From Chitinophagaceae bacterium (GTDB taxonomy: Bacteria > Bacteroidota > Bacteroidia > Chitinophagales > Chitinophagaceae): DNA of 11,968 nucleotides. The stretch covers positions 1-11,968 of the forward strand of contig CANHEC010000021.1 of the NCBI GenBank assembly GCA_947459455.1. The letters run 5' to 3'. The notes below the pieces were generated by a model. It worked only from the letters and a program-made list of their open reading frames with translations. It did not search any database and was not told where the DNA came from. The first letter of the stretch is position 1, and each line of letters starts with the position of its first letter. Made by a program: the position numbers and the translations under genes. Positions 6,267 through 11,968 of the stretch are shown one piece after another.

Positions 6267-6866
6267 TTACTTGTGGCGTTCTTTGAGCACCGCCACTACA
6301 TCGGCCAGGGTGTAGCCCTTGGCCTGCAGCAGCACCAGGTAGTGAAACATGAGGTCGGCAGCCTCGCCCAAAAACAGGTCGCGGTTGTCGTCTTTGGCTT
6401 CTATCACCAGCTCTACAGCCTCCTCGCCTACTTTTTGCGCTACCTTGTTGATGCCTTTGGCCAGCAGCCTGGCGGTGTACGATGTATCGGGCGATTGCTG
6501 CTTACGGCTGGTAATGATCTGCTCGAGGTATTGCAGAAACTCAGCAGGATTATCGGCGTTCTCTTCAGCAAAACAAGTATCGGCGCCAGTGTGGCAGGTA
6601 GGGCCATTGGGCGAAGCCTTTAACAGCAGCGTATCGTTGTCGCAGTCTACCGTCATTTCCTTCAGCAGCAAAAAATGGCCGCTTGTTTCGCCCTTGGTCC
6701 ACAAGCGCTGCTTGCTGCGGCTGTAGAAAGTGACCTTGCCACTGGCTTGTGTTTCGGCCACGGCGGCTTCGTTCATAAAGCCCAACATGAGCACCCGGCG
6801 TGTTTGCACATCTTGTACAATGGCGGGCACCAGCCCATCGGCATATTTGCTATAGTCAATTTGCAT
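6267..6866 (-). CDS. hisIE: Bifunctional phosphoribosyl-AMP cyclohydrolase / phosphoribosyl-ATP pyrophosphatase
   Basis: A 199-residue fusion that catalyses steps two and three of histidine synthesis: the C-terminal HisE half removes pyrophosphate from PR-ATP, and the N-terminal HisI half opens the adenine ring of PR-AMP. The HisI part, about residues 1-105, carries the Mg-binding cluster DCDND (Asp74, Asp76, Asp78) and the zinc cysteines Cys75, Cys91 and Cys98 in VDCDND, GPTCHTG and DTCF. The HisE part, about 108-199, carries KVGEEAVELVIEA (145-157) and EAADLMFHY (168-176), the usual acidic metal-binding pattern of this all-helical domain. Length and domain order are standard. Its ATG lies inside the 3' end of the preceding small ORF (11-base overlap), and it is the last gene of the operon seen here. 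Confidence 0.97.
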   Translation of the reverse strand: MQIDYSKYADGLVPAIVQDVQTRRVLMLGFMNEAAVAETQASGKVTFYSRSKQRLWTKGETSGHFLLLKEMTVDCDNDTLLLKASPNGPTCHTGADTCFAEENADNPAEFLQYLEQIITSRKQQSPDTSYTARLLAKGINKVAQKVGEEAVELVIEAKDDNRDLFLGEAADLMFHYLVLLQAKGYTLADVVAVLKERHK

Positions 6867-7023
6867 GATCCTTGTTTTGCTTTTTCAGCATGTCGGAAAA
6901 ATCTTTCATGGCCTGCTCGGTTTCGCGGCGGTCTTTTTCACGTCGGTTTTTTTCCAGCGTGTAGGTGTAGCGTATCAGCATGAGGCCGAGCAGCAGCGAG
7001 CCCAGCAGGATGGCCCATATCAT
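6856..7023 (-). CDS. Small single-span membrane protein inside the his operon, unknown function
   Basis: An unlisted 55-codon frame sits exactly between hisF and hisIE. Its ATG overlaps the hisF TGA (ATGA, 4 bases), and its TGA at 6856-6858 lies inside hisIE (11-base overlap). Residues 2-17 (IWAILLGSLLLGLMLI) form one membrane span. The rest, about 33 residues from LEKNRREKDRRETEQ to the C-terminus, is highly charged and probably helical or coiled-coil. The positive charges after the span suggest the tail faces the cytoplasm. Without it hisF and hisIE would be separated by about 150 bases, which would be the widest gap in an otherwise compact operon. I do not recognise a family. It might be a membrane tether or structural partner, but any link to histidine synthesis is inference from position. 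Confidence 0.65.
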   Translation of the reverse strand: MIWAILLGSLLLGLMLIRYTYTLEKNRREKDRRETEQAMKDFSDMLKKQNKDHAN

Positions 7024-7868
7024 AAGCGTACCGGTATTTGGTGGTGGGCAAGATATTGTTTCAGCACCGGAACGGGAATTTCGCCGTAGTGAAAAATGCT
7101 GGCGGCCAGGCCGGCATCGGCACCAGCCTGCATAAACACATCGGCAAAATGCTGTGCAGTACCGGCACCACCGCTGGCGATGACTGGTATGTCTACCGCG
7201 TCTACCACCGCTTTTGTGATCACCAGATCGAAACCGGTTTTGGCGCCATCGGTATTCATGCTGGTGAGCAATATTTCACCAGCACCGCGATTGTACACTT
7301 CACGTGCCCAGGCTACTGTATCGAGGGTGGTAGGCTTGCGGCCACCATGCGTGTGCACAATGCCCAGCACGCCATCCGCTGGCACAAACGAGTCGTCTGC
7401 CGGCACCGATCTTGTATCAATGGCTACCACTACAAACTGCGAGCCGAATTCCGTGGCCAGTTCATCTACCAGTTCGGGTCGCTTTACGGCTGATGAGTTG
7501 ACCGATACTTTATCGGCCCCGGCATCTAATAGCCGCGAAGCATCGTCGATGCTGCTGATGCCACCACCCACTGTAAATGGAATATTGATGTGACGGGCAA
7601 TTTGCAAAACGAGGTCGGCAAATGTTTTGCGCCCTTCCTGAGTGGCGGTGATGTCGAGAAACACCAGTTCATCGGCGCCCTGCGCTGCGTACTGAATGGC
7701 CAATTCCACCGGATCGCCGGCATCACGAATATTGACAAAATTGACCCCCTTCACCGTGCGCCCATCTTTGATATCGAGGCAGGGAATGATGCGCTTGGTG
7801 AGGCCGATCCCGCTGCCCGATGCAACACGATCTGCGGGCTGTTGCTGTTGGTCAAATGAGCTTTCCAT
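7020..7868 (-). CDS. hisF: Imidazole glycerol phosphate synthase, cyclase subunit HisF
   Basis: The (beta/alpha)8-barrel subunit that uses ammonia from HisH to turn PRFAR into imidazole glycerol phosphate and AICAR. Catalytic aspartates are present: Asp32 in PCLDIKDGR and Asp151 in VVAIDTR, equivalent to Asp11 and Asp130 of the Thermotoga enzyme. Phosphate-binding loops TVGGGISS (99-106) and ASGGAGT (231-237) are intact. At 282 residues it is longer than the usual 250-258. The family normally starts just before TKRIIPCLD, but here a 22-residue polar leader (ESSFDQQQQPADR...) precedes it, with no ATG, GTG or TTG available inside it. A further insertion of about eight residues, VPADDSFVPADG with VPAD repeated, sits after Asp151. 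The gene follows hisA by 47 bases and overlaps the next small ORF by four. Confidence 0.97.
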   Translation of the reverse strand: MESSFDQQQQPADRVASGSGIGLTKRIIPCLDIKDGRTVKGVNFVNIRDAGDPVELAIQYAAQGADELVFLDITATQEGRKTFADLVLQIARHINIPFTVGGGISSIDDASRLLDAGADKVSVNSSAVKRPELVDELATEFGSQFVVVAIDTRSVPADDSFVPADGVLGIVHTHGGRKPTTLDTVAWAREVYNRGAGEILLTSMNTDGAKTGFDLVITKAVVDAVDIPVIASGGAGTAQHFADVFMQAGADAGLAASIFHYGEIPVPVLKQYLAHHQIPVRL

Positions 7869-7871
7869 ACA

Positions 7872-7919
7872 TTATCTGTTGCTGCTGGCACCTGTGCCGC
7901 ATCTTGTAATTCCGTTCAT
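7872..7919 (-). CDS. Possible 15-codon mini-ORF coupling hisA to hisF
   Basis: An ATG overlapping the hisA stop (ATGA, 4 bases) opens a 15-codon frame (MNGITRCGTGASSNR) that ends in TAA three bases before the hisF ATG. Ribosomes finishing hisA could re-start here and then re-start at hisF, so the mini-ORF could transmit translational coupling across the 47-base gap. It could equally be chance, since such a short frame carries no coding signal of its own. Confidence 0.25.
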   Translation of the reverse strand: MNGITRCGTGASSNR

Positions 7920-8644
7920 GATAAGAAAGGCTGCAAATCGCTCAGGCGAATGCTGCCTTCGTAAATGGCCTTGCCTACAATGGCACCGCTGCAGCCGGCT
8001 GCTGCCAGTTCGTGCAAATCGGCCAGTTGGCTGACGCCGCCGCTGGCTGTGAGCTGCACGCCGGGGCATTGGGCCAGTATCTGGCGGTATAGCGCTGTCG
8101 AGGGGCCTTGCATCATGCCATCTTTGGCAATATCGGTGCAGAAGAATTGCGTGAGGCCTACGCTGTGCAAGGCATTGAGAAAATCGTATACCAACACGTC
8201 TGTTTGCTCCAGCCATCCATGTACCGCCAATTTTTCCTGATTCACATCGGCACCAATGAAAAACTTTTCAGCACCAAACTCCACCACCAGGTTCAGGAAA
8301 TATTCCCGCCGCTTGACAGCCAGGCTACCGATGGTCACCAAGGCAGCGCCGGCATTCAAAACACCCTGTACATCTTCTTTCGATTTTACACCACCGCCAA
8401 AGTCAATTTCAAGGTTGGTTTGCGTAGCCAATGTTTCCAGCACTTTCCAGTTTTGCACACTGCCGGCTTTGGCACCATCCAGGTCTACCAGGTGCAGCCG
8501 GCGGATGCCTGCTTCCTGAAACTGAAGCGCTACTTCGAGCGGATGCTCGTTGTATACTTTCTTTTGCGCATAGTCGCCCTGCGACAGCCGCACACATTTG
8601 CCATCTATCAGATCAATGGCTGGTATGATTTGAAAACTACCCAT
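7916..8644 (-). CDS. hisA: ProFAR isomerase HisA
   Basis: A 242-residue (beta/alpha)8-barrel enzyme of normal length. It catalyses the Amadori rearrangement of ProFAR to PRFAR, the fourth step of histidine synthesis, in the cytoplasm. The acid/base aspartates are visible at the two barrel positions expected: Asp11 in IIPAIDLIDGK and Asp133 in FIGADVN. The half-barrel phosphate motifs are DFGGGV (81-86) and TASGGVS (199-205), and TDIAKDGMMQG (170-180) is the usual loop between them. HisA and HisF are homologous, but the IIPAIDLIDGKCVRL opening marks this as HisA. The start is fixed by a single base between the hisH stop and this ATG, so translation is likely coupled. Its own stop overlaps a mini-ORF that leads into hisF. 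Confidence 0.97.
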   Translation of the reverse strand: MGSFQIIPAIDLIDGKCVRLSQGDYAQKKVYNEHPLEVALQFQEAGIRRLHLVDLDGAKAGSVQNWKVLETLATQTNLEIDFGGGVKSKEDVQGVLNAGAALVTIGSLAVKRREYFLNLVVEFGAEKFFIGADVNQEKLAVHGWLEQTDVLVYDFLNALHSVGLTQFFCTDIAKDGMMQGPSTALYRQILAQCPGVQLTASGGVSQLADLHELAAAGCSGAIVGKAIYEGSIRLSDLQPFLS

Positions 8645-8645
8645 G

Positions 8646-9254
8646 CTACAACGCTAAAAAGTTTTGAAGAATCTTCTCGCCCACGGCTGCACTCTTTTCG
8701 GTGTGAAACTGAACGCCATAAAAATTATCGCGGTGCAGCGAGGCGCTGAAAGGCAATCCATACCGGCAGGTGGCCACGCAGGCATCGGCGGCTTCGGCAT
8801 AGTAGCTGTGTACAAAGTATACGAAGTCGCCCTCGTGCAGGCCCTGCATTAGCGGCGAACGCAGATTGTACAATTGATTCCAGCCCATGTGCGGTGTTTT
8901 CAAACGCTGGCCATGTTCTTCTACTGCAGGAAAGCGCTTCACACCGATATCGAAGATACCCAGGCAGGGTGTATCGCCTTCCTCGCTGTGGCGACACATC
9001 AGCTGCATGCCCAGGCAAATACCGAGGAAAGGTTGTTGCAGCGATTTCATCAGCGCATCCAGCCCCCGCTCACGCAGGTAGGGCATGGCGCTATTGGCAG
9101 CGCCCACTCCCGGAAAGATGACGTGGCTGGCCTGGCGGATGATGGCATGGTCATCGGTAACCACAGCCGATACACCCAGCCGCTCCAGCGCAAACAACAC
9201 CGACCGAATATTGCCGGCATTGTACTTTATGATGGCTACATTTTTCAATGACAT
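8646..9254 (-). CDS. hisH: Imidazole glycerol phosphate synthase, glutamine amidotransferase subunit HisH
   Basis: A 202-residue class I (triad) glutamine amidotransferase. It hydrolyses glutamine and passes ammonia through a channel to HisF in the HisH-HisF complex. The triad is complete: Cys80 in the nucleophile elbow GICLGMQLM, and His184 with Glu186 in VQFHTEKS. The oxyanion-strand motif FPGVGAA (47-53) and the PHMGWNQ segment (121-127) are also standard for HisH. Length is normal and the ATG directly precedes SLKNVAIIKYNAGNIRSV, the usual family start. A 72-base gap separates it from hisB upstream, the widest true gap within this operon section, but I found no convincing promoter or terminator there. 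Downstream, hisA begins after one base. Confidence 0.97.
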   Translation of the reverse strand: MSLKNVAIIKYNAGNIRSVLFALERLGVSAVVTDDHAIIRQASHVIFPGVGAANSAMPYLRERGLDALMKSLQQPFLGICLGMQLMCRHSEEGDTPCLGIFDIGVKRFPAVEEHGQRLKTPHMGWNQLYNLRSPLMQGLHEGDFVYFVHSYYAEAADACVATCRYGLPFSASLHRDNFYGVQFHTEKSAAVGEKILQNFLAL

Positions 9255-9326
9255 GTTTGTTCACTTTCAAAAAATCACATTCACTTGCTTACTCAGCTAT
9301 TGCCCTGCCCTCACCCTACTGATGCA

Positions 9327-10472
9327 CTATAGCACCCCTTTGGTAGATGGCAGTACCAGCTTTGATGGATCCCGCTTCAGGGCCATTTTGATGGCTTTGG
9401 CAAATGCTTTGAATATGGCTTCAATCTTGTGGTGTTCGTTGGTACCAGTGGCTCTTACAATGAGATTGCACTTAGCCGCATCGCTGAACGATTTAAAAAA
9501 GTGGAAGAACATTTCCGTTGGCATGTCGCCGACTTTTTCGCGGTGAAACTCAGCTTCCCACACAATCCAGTTGCGCCCCCCAAAATCGATACTCACCTGC
9601 GCCTCGCAATCATCCATCGGCAGACAAAATCCATATCGCTCCATACCTCTCTTATCAGCCAGACCTTTGGCAAAGGCTTCGCCCAGCGCAATGCCGGTGT
9701 CTTCGATGGTATGGTGCTCGTCGATGTGCAGATCGCCCTGCACTTGTACCTGCAGGTCAATTTGGCCGTGGCGGGCTATCTGATCCAGCATGTGATCAAA
9801 AAAACCGAGGCCGGTATGAATAGCAGCCTTGCCGGTGCCATCCAGGTTCAGCTCAATGGCTATCTGCGTTTCCTTGGTATTTCGCTGGTGTTGCACCTGG
9901 CGCAGTCCAAGTTTCAGAAACTCATAAATACGCTGCCACGACGTGCTTTCCAGCGCCACCGTATCGCGGCGAAGGCCTTCCACATCCATGCTGGTATCGC
10001 CAGCACCGAGGTTGGGATCTGCGTTCATCCAAATGGCTTTGCAGCCCAGGTTTTTTGCCAGCTGCACATCGGTAATGCGGTCGCCAATAACAAAGCTGTT
10101 GGCCACATCGTATCGGCTGGCATCCAGATAATCTGTGAGCATGCCGATACCGGGCTTGCGGGTAGGCTTTTGCTCATGCGGAAAACTCCGATCAATGTGC
10201 ACGGCTGCAAAGTGAATACCCTCGCCTTCCAGCGACTTCATCACAAACTGCTGCACAGGCCAGAAAGTGTCTTCCGGAAAAGCATCTGTACCCAGACCAT
10301 CCTGATTAGTAACCATCACCAGTTCATAGTCCATTTCTTCGGCTATGCGGCGCAGGTAGGTGAACATGTCGGGGTGAAAGCAAAGCTTATCGAAGCTGTC
10401 GAGCTGGTAGGTAGGCGGTGCCTCCAGTATCAGCGTGCCATCACGGTCAATGAAAAGAATACGTTTAGCCAT
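9327..10472 (-). CDS. hisB: Bifunctional histidinol-phosphatase / imidazoleglycerol-phosphate dehydratase HisB
   Basis: A 381-residue fusion enzyme. The N-terminal HAD phosphatase, about residues 1-170, dephosphorylates histidinol phosphate: DRDGT (Asp9 nucleophile, Asp11 acid/base), MVTNQDG (53-59), Lys106 in TRKPG, and GDRITD (130-135). The C-terminal dehydratase, about 195-381, carries the duplicated metal-binding motifs DEHHTIED (251-258) and NEHHKIEA (345-352) plus FDHML (225-229). Unlike E. coli HisB, the loop at 91-108 (HIDRSFPHEQKPTRKP) has no zinc-binding cysteines. This cysteine-free loop also occurs, as I recall, in other Bacteroidota HisB proteins. The start overlaps the hisC stop by eight bases, implying translational coupling. 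Two activities in one chain cover steps six and eight of the pathway. Confidence 0.97.
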   Translation of the reverse strand: MAKRILFIDRDGTLILEAPPTYQLDSFDKLCFHPDMFTYLRRIAEEMDYELVMVTNQDGLGTDAFPEDTFWPVQQFVMKSLEGEGIHFAAVHIDRSFPHEQKPTRKPGIGMLTDYLDASRYDVANSFVIGDRITDVQLAKNLGCKAIWMNADPNLGAGDTSMDVEGLRRDTVALESTSWQRIYEFLKLGLRQVQHQRNTKETQIAIELNLDGTGKAAIHTGLGFFDHMLDQIARHGQIDLQVQVQGDLHIDEHHTIEDTGIALGEAFAKGLADKRGMERYGFCLPMDDCEAQVSIDFGGRNWIVWEAEFHREKVGDMPTEMFFHFFKSFSDAAKCNLIVRATGTNEHHKIEAIFKAFAKAIKMALKRDPSKLVLPSTKGVL

Positions 10473-11547
10473 TGCTTGCTGCTTTTTCGAATTTCAATTG
10501 GCCGATGTAGCTGCCCAGTGCATCTACCAGGGCGGTGTTTTCCTGCTCGGTACCCACTGTAATGCGCAGGCCGCCTTCACACAAGGTTACCTTACTGCGG
10601 TTGCGCACCACGATGCCCTGCTCCAGCAGGTACTGATAAATCTTATCAGCATCTTTCATCTTCACCAGCAAAAAATTGGCATCGCTGGGGTATACTTTTT
10701 CTACAATCGGCATTTGGTTGAATACGTCTTCCAGTGCGTAGCGCATGTCCACAATCATCATGATCATGTCATTCACCTGATCGGTGTTTTCCAACGCCTG
10801 CAGCACCAGCTCTTGTGTATGCTGCCCGATATTGTAAGGCGGTTTCACCTTGTTCACTACTTCAATAATGGCGGCAGATGCAAACATCATACCCAATCGC
10901 AGGCCGGCCAACCCCCACGCTTTGCTCAGGGTTTGCATCACCACCAGATTGGGGTACTCACTCAGCTCCTTCAGAAAAGATCGCTGTCGCGAAAAGTTGA
11001 TATAGGCCTCATCCACCACTACCAATCCATTGAAATTATTGAGGACTGCTTCGATGTCTTCACGATGCAGACTATTACCGGTAGGGTTGTTGGGCGAGCA
11101 GATCCAAATGATCTTCGTATTGGCATCGGCCAATTGCTCGAGGTGGGCCAGGTTCAGTTGAAAATCGGGCAGTAGCGGTGCCTTCCGCACTTCCACATCG
11201 TTGATGTTGGCACTCACCTCATACATGCCGTAGGTGGGCGGGCAAATGATCACATTATCTACACCCGGCGTGCAAAAGCTGCGATAGAGCAGATCGATGC
11301 ACTCATCGCTGCCATTGCCCAAAAACATGTTTTCGGCTGGCACATGTTTGATCTCACTCAGTTTCTGCTTCACTTTCCACTGCAGTGGATCGGGGTAGCG
11401 ATTGTACCACTTCATCAGCGGCGAGCCCAGGCTGTTCTCGTTGGCATCCAAAAAAACATGTGCTTCGCCTTTGAACTCATCGCGGGCCGATGAATAAGGC
11501 GTCAGTTGGCGGATGTTTTGGCGTACCAGTTTGTTGATATCAAACAT
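10465..11547 (-). CDS. hisC: Histidinol-phosphate aminotransferase HisC
   Basis: A 360-residue fold-type I PLP aminotransferase of normal length. It transfers an amino group from glutamate to imidazole acetol phosphate, giving histidinol phosphate, in the cytoplasm as a dimer. The PLP Schiff-base lysine is Lys209 in TLSKAWGLAGLRLG, with Arg217 as a phosphate contact. Other signatures are LDANENSLG (33-41), SPNNPTG (151-157), VVDEAY with Asp179 bonding the PLP nitrogen, and GGLRITVGT near the C-terminus for substrate carboxylate or phosphate binding. The ATG is 35 bases after the hisD stop. Its 3' end overlaps hisB by eight bases. No other in-frame start fits better, because the FDINKLVRQNIRQLTPY opening is the usual Bacteroidota form. 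Confidence 0.97.
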   Translation of the reverse strand: MFDINKLVRQNIRQLTPYSSARDEFKGEAHVFLDANENSLGSPLMKWYNRYPDPLQWKVKQKLSEIKHVPAENMFLGNGSDECIDLLYRSFCTPGVDNVIICPPTYGMYEVSANINDVEVRKAPLLPDFQLNLAHLEQLADANTKIIWICSPNNPTGNSLHREDIEAVLNNFNGLVVVDEAYINFSRQRSFLKELSEYPNLVVMQTLSKAWGLAGLRLGMMFASAAIIEVVNKVKPPYNIGQHTQELVLQALENTDQVNDMIMMIVDMRYALEDVFNQMPIVEKVYPSDANFLLVKMKDADKIYQYLLEQGIVVRNRSKVTLCEGGLRITVGTEQENTALVDALGSYIGQLKFEKAASNG

Positions 11548-11582
11548 AGGGAGGACTTTTTCGAATCAATGATCTCAATCTT

Positions 11583-11968
11583 CTATTTCACCAGGCGAAT
11601 ACGAACGGCATTGGCGTGTGCCCGCAGTCCTTCAGCTTCGGCCATTTCTATTACCGTGGGTGCAATGGCTTGCAGGCCGGCAGCCGTTAGTTGCTGGTAA
11701 GTGATCTTCTTTACAAAGCTGTCAACACTCACTCCGCTGTACATGCGGGCAAATCCATTGGTAGGCAGCGTATGGTTGGTACCGCTGGCATAATCGCCCA
11801 CACTTTCGGGGCTCAGGTGGCCTATGAACACAGACCCGGCATTCAGCACTTTATCTGCCACTGCTGCTGCGTCAATCATGCTGATGATGAGGTGTTCGGC
11901 CGCATACGCATTCACCAGTTCGAGCATGGTGGCCACATCGGGCAGTACAATTGCCTTGCTATTGGCCA
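11583..11968 (-). CDS. hisD: Histidinol dehydrogenase HisD, C-terminal part (runs off right edge)
   Basis: Only about the last 127 of the roughly 430 residues lie in the window; the 5' end is beyond base 11968, so the frame is open to the edge. HisD oxidises histidinol to histidine in two NAD-dependent steps and needs zinc. Visible landmarks are AYAAEHL (the catalytic Glu-His pair, E. coli Glu326-His327), GDYASGTNHTLPTNG with the zinc-binding Asp and conserved NHxLPT, and AEGLRAHANAVRIR near the C-terminus with the other conserved Glu and His (E. coli Glu414 and His419). It ends in TAG at 11583-11585, and hisC starts 35 bases downstream. It is the most upstream operon gene seen; hisG presumably precedes it outside the window. 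Confidence 0.96.
   Translation of the reverse strand, partial: ANSKAIVLPDVATMLELVNAYAAEHLIISMIDAAAVADKVLNAGSVFIGHLSPESVGDYASGTNHTLPTNGFARMYSGVSVDSFVKKITYQQLTAAGLQAIAPTVIEMAEAEGLRAHANAVRIRLVK

Noticed and set aside
6249..6287. Pairing of CTCAAAAAAC with GTTCTTTGAG across the hisIE stop as the operon terminator
   Set aside because: The stem is AT-rich, has a wobble pair and a 19-base loop, and its T-run is inside the stem, so it is too weak to call.
9429..10562. 377-codon plus-strand open frame antisense to hisB
   Set aside because: Shadow of hisB, whose both domains carry intact catalytic motifs.

Overview
The window looks like a chromosomal segment of a Bacteroidota species, probably a Chitinophagaceae-like soil or freshwater bacterium. 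Four things point there: the compact histidine operon order D-C-B-H-A-F-IE with fused HisB and HisIE, a GIN-domain (DUF2807) lipoprotein, start codons mostly without a clear Shine-Dalgarno sequence, and a TAnnTTTG-type -7 promoter element. The taxonomic placement is inferred from these features, not from any search.

Left part, plus strand (1-3332). An open frame enters from the left edge and ends in an ATGA overlap with a small exported protein of unknown function (263-763). A 268-base spacer follows, ending in two mutually exclusive hairpins, the second followed by a T-run. Next is a GIN-domain lipoprotein with six GSG-like repeats (1032-1688). Then comes a 386-base GC-rich, repeat- and hairpin-filled spacer with a possible promoter, a monocistronic thiolase (2075-3256) with a complete Cys-His-Cys active site, and a strong rho-independent terminator.

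Middle (3500-6266). A visibly AT-rich patch carries one minus-strand gene whose protein has an R-N-x4-H motif typical of HEPN ribonuclease-like toxin and abortive-infection proteins. It looks like a recent arrival and is the best candidate for a defence gene here. Beyond it is a minus-strand MATE-family multidrug/cation exporter. Its 5' end holds nested inverted repeats around one possible start codon. A gene-poor 356-base spacer separates it from the his operon.

Right part, minus strand (6267-11968). The histidine biosynthesis operon reads hisD (C-terminal part only, running off the right edge), hisC, hisB, hisH, hisA, hisF, an unannotated 55-codon membrane-anchored small ORF, and hisIE. Most junctions overlap or nearly abut, so the genes are probably one transcript. 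Together they cover conversion of PR-ATP to histidine except the first step (hisG), which presumably lies just outside the window. Oddities are a 22-residue N-terminal extension and an internal insertion in HisF, a 15-codon mini-ORF bridging hisA and hisF, and a HisB phosphatase domain lacking the zinc-binding cysteines of the E. coli enzyme.

No RNA genes, CRISPR arrays, insertion sequences or integrases were recognised.
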